NCBI RefSeq assembly: GCF_024205745.1
Contig: NZ_CP073117.1
Span: forward strand, 434,001 to 498,000
DNA length: 64,000 bases
Reading direction: 5' to 3'
Origin: Neisseria subflava
GTDB taxonomy: Bacteria > Pseudomonadota > Gammaproteobacteria > Burkholderiales > Neisseriaceae
Part shown: in pieces, positions 57,439 through 64,000 of the stretch
How the letters are laid out: each line of letters begins with the position of its first letter
How positions within the stretch are numbered: the stretch's first letter is position 1
The notes under the pieces: generated by a model
Databases searched by the model: none
What the model was told of the DNA's origin: nothing
What the model saw: only the letters and a program-made list of their open reading frames with translations
Position numbers and translations under genes: made by a program

Positions 57439-59004
57439 TCAGTTCTGAATCAGAATCAGCAGTTTTTCATAGTCTTGCGCCAATTCGGGATCTTCTTCGC
57501 GCAGTTTCGCCACCGCTTTGACACCGTGCATCACAGTCGTGTGGTCACGACCGCCAAAGGCATCACCGATAGAAGGCAGGCTGAGCGTGGTCAGCTCTTT
57601 GGTCAGGCTCATGGCAACTTGGCGCGGACGGGCAATATTGCGCGTGCGTTTTTTGCCCAATATATCGCTGATTTTAATACGGTAGTATTTTGCTGTCGCA
57701 TCGATGATGATATCGGCGGTAATGACTTTGTGTTTTTCGGCAATAATATCCTGCAAAGCCGTACGCGCCAAATCCATATCGATGACAGGACGGTTCATAA
57801 AACGGCTGCTGGCGCTGACGCGGTTGAACGCGCCTTCCAGCTCACGCACATTGGAGCGGATCAGATTGGCAATAAACAAAGCGGCTTCGTCTTCGATACT
57901 GATACCGGCCGCTTCTGCCTTTTTCTGCAAAATCGCCACGCGCATTTCCAATTCGGGCGGTTCGAGCTCCAAAGTTAAACCCCATGAGAAACGGGACTTG
58001 AGACGGTCATCCATACCTTCAATTTTGGCAGGCAATACGTCGCACGTCAGGATCAATTGTTTTTTCTCGTTGTGGAAATGGTTGTACAGATAGAAGAATT
58101 CTTCCATCGTACGGTCTTTGCCTTTGATGAACTGAATATCGTCGATAATCAGCAGGTCATACTGTTTGTATTGTTGCTTGAACACATCATAAGTGTTGTT
58201 GCGCACAGCCTTCATAAAGCTGCGGATATAGTCGTCCGAGTGCATATAGCGCACTTTGGCATCAGGACGGTTTTTCAGCAATTCGTTGCCGATGGCTTGC
58301 ACCAAGTGGGTTTTACCCAAACCGGTACTGCCGTATAAGAAAAACGGGTTGTAGCCCTGCCCCGGATTTTCAGCAATCGCTTGGGCGGCTGCGGCGGCAA
58401 GGCGGTTACCCTTACCTTCTACCAAAGTTTCAAATGTATAGTCACGCGACAGATTGGTCTGTTCGTAGCGTGCTTCTTCCGCATCGTGTTGCGCGTCGAT
58501 TTTGGCTTTGGTAACTGCTTTAGACTCAGCCGGAGCAGCAGTTTGCACTTGAGGCTCATGCGGCAGGTTTTTCATTCGTTGCGCCAAAATCTCGGCAGCC
58601 GTCATGGCAGCGGCAGGTTTGGAAACCGTTTCAGACGGCCTATCTTCTTCCATTGCAGCAGTTTGCAAAGGCATTTGAACAGGCTCTACAAATTCTTCAA
58701 CTTCAATGACTTCTTGCACTTGCACCGGCGCAACAGCCTGAGCCGCCATTTCATAATGCGTACCTACGCCCGGCTTAAACGCGAAAGCAGCCTGCTGAGG
58801 CACCAACTCGGCACGCACGGCATCAATTTTGGCGGCAAACTGGCTTTTGAGCATATTGCAGGCAAATTGGTTTTTACCATACACCACCCATACGCCGTTT
58901 TCTTCGCCCACGGTCAAAGGCGCAATCCATTGCGCAAACTGCCCGGCAGGCAACATTTCGTGAAGGCGGCGAAGGCACAGCGGCCAAAATTCAGCTAACG
59001 TCAT
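57439..59004 (-). CDS. dnaA: Chromosomal replication initiator DnaA
   Basis: DnaA is the AAA+ initiator that melts oriC. The 521-residue protein starts MTLAEFWPLCLRRLHEMLPAGQFAQWIAPLTV (domain I) and has a long domain II linker with RPSETVSKP encoded by an uptake sequence. The AAA+ domain carries Walker A FLYGSTGLGKTHLVQAIGNELL and Walker B LLIIDDIQFIKGK. The domain IV box-reading motif is GDAFGGRDHTTVMHGVKAV. A frame 25 codons longer is not conserved. Its promoter has a -10 TATAAT (complement of 59143-59148) whose -35 overlaps a DnaA box. Confidence 0.97.
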   Translation of the reverse strand: MTLAEFWPLCLRRLHEMLPAGQFAQWIAPLTVGEENGVWVVYGKNQFACNMLKSQFAAKIDAVRAELVPQQAAFAFKPGVGTHYEMAAQAVAPVQVQEVIEVEEFVEPVQMPLQTAAMEEDRPSETVSKPAAAMTAAEILAQRMKNLPHEPQVQTAAPAESKAVTKAKIDAQHDAEEARYEQTNLSRDYTFETLVEGKGNRLAAAAAQAIAENPGQGYNPFFLYGSTGLGKTHLVQAIGNELLKNRPDAKVRYMHSDDYIRSFMKAVRNNTYDVFKQQYKQYDLLIIDDIQFIKGKDRTMEEFFYLYNHFHNEKKQLILTCDVLPAKIEGMDDRLKSRFSWGLTLELEPPELEMRVAILQKKAEAAGISIEDEAALFIANLIRSNVRELEGAFNRVSASSRFMNRPVIDMDLARTALQDIIAEKHKVITADIIIDATAKYYRIKISDILGKKRTRNIARPRQVAMSLTKELTTLSLPSIGDAFGGRDHTTVMHGVKAVAKLREEDPELAQDYEKLLILIQN

Positions 59005-59323
59005 GAGATTAAGCTCGGAAAATGGAAGATTTGGGAAATACAAAAAGGCAGAGCAGCCAGACAATCCGATAAAAATCAAATTCTTACGATACTCCTACTG
59101 CTTTCAGACGGCCTTGCGCACAGAGAAAAGCAAGGTTGGGCGATTATACCCATTCCGCTCTTTTTTATCCACAACCGCCGCAAAATTTTATCCACAAATT
59201 CTATCAATGCATAAAACCCGTTGTCACACTTTGGCCAACGAAAAGTTTTTATATTGATTGACAAAAGCAGCAAATTGGAGTGTAATTCACGGTTTAATTA
59301 TCTACCAATTTTTAGGAAACATC
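59005..59323. other. dnaA-rpmH intergenic region, candidate oriC
   Basis: A 319-bp AT-rich divergent gap between dnaA and rpmH. It holds two perfect DnaA boxes TTATCCACA (59165-59173 and 59188-59196), one uptake sequence (59103-59115), the dnaA -10 (complement of 59143-59148) and the rpmH promoter. The gene order rpmH-dnaA-dnaN with clustered boxes is the classic bacterial origin arrangement. Two boxes are few for a full origin, so it may be only part of oriC or an autoregulatory site. Confidence 0.6.
59258..59286 (+). promoter_or_regulatory. rpmH promoter
   Basis: A perfect TTGACA, a 17-bp spacer and TGTAAT lie 37 bp before the rpmH ATG. It probably drives rpmH-rnpA-yidD-yidC. Confidence 0.8.
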
Positions 59324-59458
59324 ATGAAACGCACTTATCAACCTTCCGTTACCAAACGCAAACGCACCCACGGCTTCTTGGTTCGCTCCAAAACCCGCGG
59401 TGGTCGCGCAGTATTGGCTGCCCGTCGCGCCAAAGGCCGCAAACGCCTGGCTGTATAA
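59324..59458 (+). CDS. rpmH: Ribosomal protein L34
   Basis: L34 is a 44-residue, highly basic 50S protein. The sequence [20 protein letters not shown] then [24 protein letters not shown] is near-canonical. TAGGAAACATC before the ATG gives a good ribosome-binding site. It is the first gene of the conserved rpmH-rnpA-yidD-yidC operon and is divergent from dnaA. Confidence 0.98.
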   Translation: MKRTYQPSVTKRKRTHGFLVRSKTRGGRAVLAARRAKGRKRLAV

Positions 59459-59460
59459 TT

Positions 59461-59802
59461 TTGAATTACGGCTTCTCGAAGCAGTATCGCTTATTAAAAA
59501 CGGATGATTTTTCATCCGTTTTTGCGTTGAAAAACCGACGCAGCCGCGATTTGCTGCAAGTCTCCCAGTCCGCAGACAACGCGCTCGGCCATCCGCGCCT
59601 TGGTTTGATCGTCAGCAAAAAGACCGCCAAACGCGCCCATGACCGCAATTACATGAAGCGCGTCATCCGCGACTGGTTCCGGCTGAATCAACACCAGCTG
59701 CCGCCGCATGATTTTGTTGTGCGCGTGCGTCAGGCGTTTAATCGGGAAACTGCCCCGGAAGCCCGAGACCAACTTGCCCAGCTGATGAAAAAACGCCGAT
59801 GA
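59461..59802 (+). CDS. rnpA: Ribonuclease P protein component (TTG start)
   Basis: RnpA is the protein cofactor of RNase P, which matures tRNA 5' ends. The 113-residue protein, read from a TTG two bases after the rpmH stop, is [23 protein letters not shown]..., with the RNR signature [20 protein letters not shown] (about residues 59-78). No ATG lies near the conserved N-terminus [13 protein letters not shown], so a rare start codon, as known for rnpA elsewhere, is the best reading. It overlaps yidD by 4 bp (ATGA). Confidence 0.9.
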   Translation: MNYGFSKQYRLLKTDDFSSVFALKNRRSRDLLQVSQSADNALGHPRLGLIVSKKTAKRAHDRNYMKRVIRDWFRLNQHQLPPHDFVVRVRQAFNRETAPEARDQLAQLMKKRR

Positions 59803-60020
59803 ATACCCTGCTTTCCAAGCTCCTCCTTGCACTCATCCGCTTTTACCAATACTGCATCAGCCCCCTCATTCCGCCGCGCTGCCGCTATACCCCGACCTGT
59901 TCACAATACGCAGTCGAAGCCGTCAAAAAATACGGCGCATTCAAAGGCGGATGGCTGGCAATCAAACGCATCGCACGATGCCATCCTTTCGGCGGACACG
60001 GACATGACCCTGTTCCATAA
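59799..60020 (+). CDS. yidD: Membrane protein insertion efficiency factor YidD
   Basis: YidD is a small membrane-associated protein that helps YidC insert proteins. The 73-residue product [73 protein letters not shown] has the family cysteines in [11 protein letters not shown] and [14 protein letters not shown]. It overlaps rnpA by 4 bases and lies 118 bp before yidC, with an ATGCCGTCTGAA uptake sequence in the gap (60081-60092). Confidence 0.95.
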   Translation: MNTLLSKLLLALIRFYQYCISPLIPPRCRYTPTCSQYAVEAVKKYGAFKGGWLAIKRIARCHPFGGHGHDPVP

Positions 60021-60138
60021 TGCTGCTGTCAACCATTTAAAGAACACGATTTCCTTTAATTTCCCGTCGGTTTCTATATAATGCCGTCTGAAGCAGTTTT
60101 CATCTCGATTACCTATCCGTCAATTCCAGGAATCTCTT

Positions 60139-61785
60139 ATGGATTTTAAAAGACTAATGGCGTTTTTTGCCATTTCAGTGGCAATCTTTGCCGGCTGGGA
60201 ACATTTTTTCCCCAGCCCCAAACCTAATCCGGCGCAACAAGCCGCGCAACAGCAAACGGCCGCTGCTCCGGCAAAAGCCGCTGCTGAAGCCGCACTTGCC
60301 CCGGCTTCTCCCATTACCGTTACCACAGACACGGTTAAAGCCGTCATCGATGAGAAAAGCGGCGACCTGCGTCAACTGACCCTCTTGCAATACAAAGCAA
60401 CCGGCGACGAACACAAACCTTTCGTTCTGTTTAACGACGGCAAGGAATACACCTACGTCGCCCAATCTGAGCTTTTGGACGCACAAGGCAACAATGTTCT
60501 GAAAGGCATCAGCTTTACCGCTCCACAAAAACAATACAGTTTGGAAGGCGACAAAGTTGAAGTCCGCCTGAGCGCACCTGAAACCAACGGCCTGAAAATC
60601 GACAAAGTTTATACTTTTACCAAAGGCAGCTACTTGGTCAACGTCCGCTTTGACATTACCAACAGCAACGGCCAACCCGTCAACCTAAGTGCAGACTACC
60701 GCATCGTTCGCGACCACAGCGAACCTGAAGGCCAAGGCTACTTCACCCGCTCTTACGTCGGCCCGGTGGTTTACACCCCTGAAGGCGGCTTCCAAAAAGT
60801 CAGCTTCTCTGATTTGGACGACGATGCCAAATCCAGCAAATCCGAAGCCGAATACATCCGCAAAACCCCGACCGGCTGGCTTGGCATGATTGAACACCAC
60901 TTCATGTCCACTTGGATTTTGCAGCCTAAAGACGGTCAAAGCGTATGCACTGCAGGCGAATGCAACATCGACATCAAACGTCGCAACGACAACCTGTACA
61001 GTGCAAGCGTCAGCGTGCCTTTAGCTACCATCCAAGCCGGCGCAAAAGCCGAAACCGCCATCAATCTGTATGCCGGTCCGCAGGCCACTTCCGTTATCGC
61101 CAACATCGCCGACAAACTGCAACTGGCCAAAGACTACGGCAAAGTACACTGGTTCGCCTCCCCACTCTTCTGGCTCTTGAACCAACTGCACAACATCATC
61201 GGCAACTGGGGCTGGGCAATCATCGTTTTGACCATCATCGTCAAAGCCGTACTGTATCCATTGACCAACGCCTCTTACCGCTCTATGGCAAAAATGCGTG
61301 CCGCTGCACCTAAATTGCAAGCCATCAAAGAGAAATACGGCGATGACCGCATGGCGCAACAACAAGCCATGATGCAGCTTTATAAAGACGAGAAAATCAA
61401 CCCGCTGGGCGGCTGTCTGCCTATGCTGTTGCAAATCCCCGTCTTCATCGGTCTGTACTGGGCATTGTTCGCTTCCGTAGAATTGCGCCAAGCGCCTTGG
61501 TTGGGTTGGATTACCGACTTGAGCCGTCCGGATCCTTTCTACATCCTGCCTTTGATTATGGCGGCAACCATGTTTGCACAAACTTATCTGAATCCGCCGT
61601 CAACCGACCCTATGCAGGCGAAAATGATGAAAATCATGCCTTTGGTTTTCTCCATCATGTTCTTCTTCTTCCCTGCCGGCTTGGTTCTGTACTGGGTAGT
61701 CAACAACCTCTTGACCATCGCCCAACAATGGCACATCAACCGCAGCATCGAAAAACAACGCGCCCAAGGCGAAGTCGTTTCTTGA
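60139..61785 (+). CDS. yidC: Membrane protein insertase YidC
   Basis: YidC inserts and folds inner-membrane proteins, alone or with SecYEG. The 548-residue protein starts MDFKRLMAFFAISVAIFAGWEHFFPSPK, a TM1 anchor. An A/Q-rich linker and a large periplasmic beta-domain follow (TFTKGSYLVNVRFDITNSNG), and then the conserved core helices: NWGWAIIVLTIIVKAVLYPLTNASYRSMAKM, GGCLPMLLQIPVFIGLYWALFASVELRQAPW and IMFFFFPAGLVLYWVVNNLLTIAQQW. The core arginine is in the ASYRSM region. It ends at a DUS terminator. Confidence 0.97.
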   Translation: MDFKRLMAFFAISVAIFAGWEHFFPSPKPNPAQQAAQQQTAAAPAKAAAEAALAPASPITVTTDTVKAVIDEKSGDLRQLTLLQYKATGDEHKPFVLFNDGKEYTYVAQSELLDAQGNNVLKGISFTAPQKQYSLEGDKVEVRLSAPETNGLKIDKVYTFTKGSYLVNVRFDITNSNGQPVNLSADYRIVRDHSEPEGQGYFTRSYVGPVVYTPEGGFQKVSFSDLDDDAKSSKSEAEYIRKTPTGWLGMIEHHFMSTWILQPKDGQSVCTAGECNIDIKRRNDNLYSASVSVPLATIQAGAKAETAINLYAGPQATSVIANIADKLQLAKDYGKVHWFASPLFWLLNQLHNIIGNWGWAIIVLTIIVKAVLYPLTNASYRSMAKMRAAAPKLQAIKEKYGDDRMAQQQAMMQLYKDEKINPLGGCLPMLLQIPVFIGLYWALFASVELRQAPWLGWITDLSRPDPFYILPLIMAATMFAQTYLNPPSTDPMQAKMMKIMPLVFSIMFFFFPAGLVLYWVVNNLLTIAQQWHINRSIEKQRAQGEVVS

Positions 61786-61803
61786 TAAAAGCTTAGGCAA
61801 CAC

Positions 61804-61837
61804 AAAGGCCGTCTGTTGTTCAGACGGCCTTTTTTAT
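61804..61837. terminator. DUS-like pair terminator after yidC
   Basis: AAAGGCCGTCTG, TTGT and TCAGACGGCCTTTTTT form a hairpin. The left copy is missing the final AA of the uptake sequence. Confidence 0.88.
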
Positions 61838-61887
61838 TTCCTCAAACAAATACAGTTTGAGATTGAACCCAATCCAGTTTTAAGCTT

Positions 61888-62598
61888 TTAAGCGGCATGC
61901 AACACAAAAATCGTCGGGCGTTTCTTCAAATTCGGCATTTCTTTTCTTTTTCGCCACTGCGCAATCGTCTGGCTGATGATTTCCTGTGTCGGCAAGGTCA
62001 AGTCCGTAGCCACACATAAGCGCGTTTCAGGGTGCAGGTTTTCTACTGCATCAGCCAACAACGCATCGTTACGATACGGCGTTTCGATAAACAGCTGCGT
62101 TTCATTCTGCTGGCGCGAACGTTGCTCCAAAGCCTTCAAACCCTGAATCCGCTCATTTTTTTCAGACGGCAGATAACCCTTAAATGCAAAGTTCTGCCCA
62201 TTCGCACCCGAAGCCATCAGCGCCAGCAACAAACTGGACGGGCCGATCAAAGGCCGTACTTCAAAGCCGTGTTTATGCGCCAACGCCACTAAATTCGCGC
62301 CCGGATCGGCAACAGCCGGACAACCCGCCTCGCTGACAATGCCCATACTGCGCCCTTCTTGCAAAGGTTTCAGCAATTCCGGCAAAGTCTTCAAATCCGT
62401 GTGTTCATTCAGCGTTTGCAGATTCAGCTCGCGGATAGGCGTAGTCACACCCAAATGTTTCAAATGTGCACGCGCTGTTTTTTCCGCCTCCACAACAAAA
62501 TCCGTCAGCCCGACAATCGCCTGTTGTTCATGCGGCAACAGGCATGGCGTATCAGGCGCACCCAAAGGGGTTGGAATCAAATACAAAACCGGTTTCAT
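61888..62598 (-). CDS. RsmI/tetrapyrrole-methylase-fold SAM-dependent methyltransferase
   Basis: This 236-residue SAM methyltransferase of the tetrapyrrole-methylase fold is close to RsmI. It starts MKPVLYLIPTPLGAPDTPCLLPHEQQAIVGLTDFVVEAEKTAR. The glycine-rich SAM pocket is visible in SMGIVSEAGCPAVADPGANLVALAHKHGF, and VRPLIGPSSLLLALMASG and FIETPYRNDALLADA follow. It is shorter than true RsmI (about 280 residues), so it is probably the short paralogue, with an unproven target. GGAG precedes the ATG. An earlier start is in uptake-sequence DNA. Confidence 0.85.
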   Translation of the reverse strand: MKPVLYLIPTPLGAPDTPCLLPHEQQAIVGLTDFVVEAEKTARAHLKHLGVTTPIRELNLQTLNEHTDLKTLPELLKPLQEGRSMGIVSEAGCPAVADPGANLVALAHKHGFEVRPLIGPSSLLLALMASGANGQNFAFKGYLPSEKNERIQGLKALEQRSRQQNETQLFIETPYRNDALLADAVENLHPETRLCVATDLTLPTQEIISQTIAQWRKRKEMPNLKKRPTIFVLHAA

Positions 62599-62619
62599 TC
62601 TTGCAACTCCAAAAAATCT

Positions 62620-62648
62620 CAGGCCGTCTGAACACATTCAGACGGCCT
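62620..62648. terminator. DUS-pair hairpin between maf and the methylase gene
   Basis: CAGGCCGTCTGAA and TTCAGACGGCCT with a 4-base loop lie 5 bp beyond the maf stop, upstream of the methylase ribosome-binding site. Confidence 0.82.
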
Positions 62649-62652
62649 CAAA

Positions 62653-63243
62653 CTATAAAACTTCCACACCTTCGTTTTTCAAAAAATCAATCAGACGGAA
62701 AATCGGAAGACCGATCAAAGCATGCGGGTCCGTACTTTCAATCCACTCCAACAAAGCGGCGCCCAAACCCTCGCTCTTCGCTGCGCCGGCACAATAAACC
62801 GCATCCGGCTCGCGTTCCAAATATCGGCTGATTTGTTCCTGCGTCAACTGGCGCATGGCAACCACCGTATGATCGACATGATGCTGAACCTTGCCCGTAG
62901 CAGTATTCAAAAGCACGATTGCACTGTAAAATTCAATCCGTTTTCCGCTCAAGTCCGCCAGCATCTGTTGTGCATTTGCGACGTTCATCGGCTTACCCAA
63001 CTGCCGTCCTTCGCACCATGCGACTTGGTCTGCACCGATAATCAGCGCGGCAGGGAAAGTTGCCGCCAATGAACGGGCTTTGCCTTCCGCCAAACGCAGC
63101 GCCGTTTCGCTCGCATGCTCGCCCGCAATAGGCGTTTCGTCAAAATCAGGCGATGCCGTCTGAAAATCGATACCCAAACGGCGAAGCTGTCCGCAGCGGA
63201 AAACCGAACTCGACCCTAAAACCAAAGGCAGTTTTACTTCCAT
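62653..63243 (-). CDS. yceF: Maf/YceF-family m7GTP pyrophosphatase
   Basis: This house-cleaning nucleotide pyrophosphatase hydrolyses m7GTP. The 196-residue protein starts MEVKLPLVLGSSSVFRCGQLRRLGIDFQTASPDFDETPIAG, then IGADQVAWCEGRQLGKPM and CAGAAKSEGLGAALLEWIESTDPHALIGLP. The DQV and CAG-KSEG patterns match the YceF subclass rather than the dTTP-type Maf. An uptake sequence at 63152-63163 encodes FQTAS. The start is probably 63243; a Met six codons earlier is possible. It is divergent from yceD and rpmF, as commonly seen. Confidence 0.9.
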   Translation of the reverse strand: MEVKLPLVLGSSSVFRCGQLRRLGIDFQTASPDFDETPIAGEHASETALRLAEGKARSLAATFPAALIIGADQVAWCEGRQLGKPMNVANAQQMLADLSGKRIEFYSAIVLLNTATGKVQHHVDHTVVAMRQLTQEQISRYLEREPDAVYCAGAAKSEGLGAALLEWIESTDPHALIGLPIFRLIDFLKNEGVEVL

Positions 63244-63298
63244 ATTTTTACTTAAAAACATTGACGTTAGACCGCCGAAATTATATCATACTCCGTTT

Positions 63299-63802
63299 AT
63301 GTCATACCCTAATTTGATTGACCCAGAAGTTTTCGCCGCCGAAGGGCAGAATCTGCAAGGCAGCTTCCTGCTCGAAGAATTGGATGAACGAGTCAGTTCG
63401 CACGATTATCCGGCCGACAAACAGACACGTGTGTCGTTTACGCTGCAAGGCGGTCGCGACCGGTTGCAACGTCTGTTTCTCGATTTAAACGTCAAAGCCG
63501 ACATGCCCCTGATTTGCCAGCGTTGCATTACGCCCATGCCGTTTCTACTCGATGAAACCAGCCGTATCGTCCTGTTTGCCGATGAAGAGAGTTTGGACGA
63601 AGCCATGCTTGCCGATGAAGAATTGGAAGGCATGCTGCTCGAAAAAGAGCTTGACGTGCGGACTCTGGTTGAAGACCAAATCCTGATGTCGCTCCCTTTC
63701 TCCCCTCGACACGAAGACTGCGGCAACAATGGAACACTGGACGAAGTCAATCGGGACAAACCAAACCCCTTCGCTGTTTTAGCAGGTTTGAAAAGCAGTT
63801 AA
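63299..63802 (+). CDS. yceD: Large ribosomal RNA subunit accumulation protein YceD (DUF177)
   Basis: YceD is a small factor required for 23S rRNA accumulation. It is almost always encoded directly before rpmF, as here (34 bp). The 167-residue product starts MSYPNLIDPEVFAAEGQNLQGSFLLEEL. It has the cysteine pair LICQRCITPM (about residues 76-85), acidic stretches (ADEESLDEAMLADEELEGMLLEKELDVRTLVEDQILMSLPFSPRH) and a C-terminal NPFAVLAGLKSS. It begins 55 bp from the divergent yceF start. Confidence 0.93.
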   Translation: MSYPNLIDPEVFAAEGQNLQGSFLLEELDERVSSHDYPADKQTRVSFTLQGGRDRLQRLFLDLNVKADMPLICQRCITPMPFLLDETSRIVLFADEESLDEAMLADEELEGMLLEKELDVRTLVEDQILMSLPFSPRHEDCGNNGTLDEVNRDKPNPFAVLAGLKSS

Positions 63803-63835
63803 TTAGGACACAGTTTATTTATCTAGGAGCTTGAA

Positions 63836-64000
63836 ATGGCCGTTCAACAAAACAAAAAATCCCCTTCTAAACGCGGTATGCACCGTTCACACGACGCTCT
63901 GACTGCGCCTTCTCTGTCTGTTGACAGCACAACCGGCGAAGTGCATCGTCCACACCACATTTCCCCAAACGGTATGTACCGTGGCCGTAAAGTGGTAAAA
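63836..64000 (+). CDS. rpmF: Ribosomal protein L32 (partial, runs off the window)
   Basis: L32 of the 50S subunit. The visible 55 residues are [20 protein letters not shown] and then [35 protein letters not shown], all but the last few of the ~59 residues of the neisserial protein. AGGAG lies 7 bases before the ATG. It is co-directional with and close behind yceD. The zinc cysteines seen in some L32 proteins are absent, so this is the zinc-free form. Confidence 0.96.
   Translation, partial: MAVQQNKKSPSKRGMHRSHDALTAPSLSVDSTTGEVHRPHHISPNGMYRGRKVVK

Overview
This 64 kb window is chromosomal DNA from a Neisseria species. The DNA uptake sequence (DUS) GCCGTCTGAA recurs throughout, very often as inverted pairs that form intrinsic terminators. 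The flanked 12-mer is overwhelmingly AGGCCGTCTGAA, with a minority of ATGCCGTCTGAA and a few AGGTCGTCTGAA. From established DUS dialects this points to a commensal of the AG-DUS group (N. subflava/flavescens-like) rather than a meningococcus or gonococcus. That assignment is inference, not a species identification.

Layout. 1-9.7 kb: brnQ (cut by the window edge), scpA, two tandem paralogous membrane proteins, tcdA, uspA, hemL, a small exported protein, miaB, a purine permease and a lipoprotein. 10.0-17.6 kb: tRNA-Glu and tRNA-Arg, a dNTPase, rho, a frameshifted EamA transporter, glnS, and DeoR- and GntR-type regulators with a candidate small RNA divergent from the GntR gene. 17.8-26.8 kb: osmC, thiD and a glycine-cleavage locus (gcvP, gcvH, gcvT with a tandem glycine riboswitch). 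Inside that locus sit tag and an AT-rich two-gene insert that looks like a type IV secretion antibacterial effector (C-terminal XVIPCD-like domain) with a membrane immunity protein. 26.9-38.6 kb: ubiB, clcA, argJ, lrgA-lrgB, a ThiF/MoeB enzyme, a degenerate MoaC-like protein, ppc and ychF. 38.6-43.6 kb: an O-acyltransferase, tyrS and an IS1106-like element inserted in a DUS. 43.6-55.5 kb: hslO, an NlpC/P60 hydrolase, an ankyrin protein, sdaA, a glycosyltransferase, dxs, orn, queD, a DUF1304 protein, queE and lctP. 55.7-64 kb: an adhesin-complex-protein homologue, then dnaN-dnaA // rpmH-rnpA-yidD-yidC around a probable replication origin, then an RsmI-like methylase, a Maf pyrophosphatase, yceD and rpmF (cut by the edge).

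How the genes work together. Most of the window is conserved housekeeping sequence. Glycine/serine catabolism (gcvTHP, sdaA), lactate uptake (lctP) and anaplerosis (ppc) form a carbon-flow theme. A GntR/FCD regulator at 17 kb could plausibly act on the near-perfect TTGGT-N3-ACCAA palindrome in front of lctP. queD and queE share the preQ0 pathway. The accessory pieces are the effector/immunity pair, the acyltransferase with its AT-rich leader, the ankyrin protein and the IS. No CRISPR array, rRNA, prophage or long phase-variable tract was seen.
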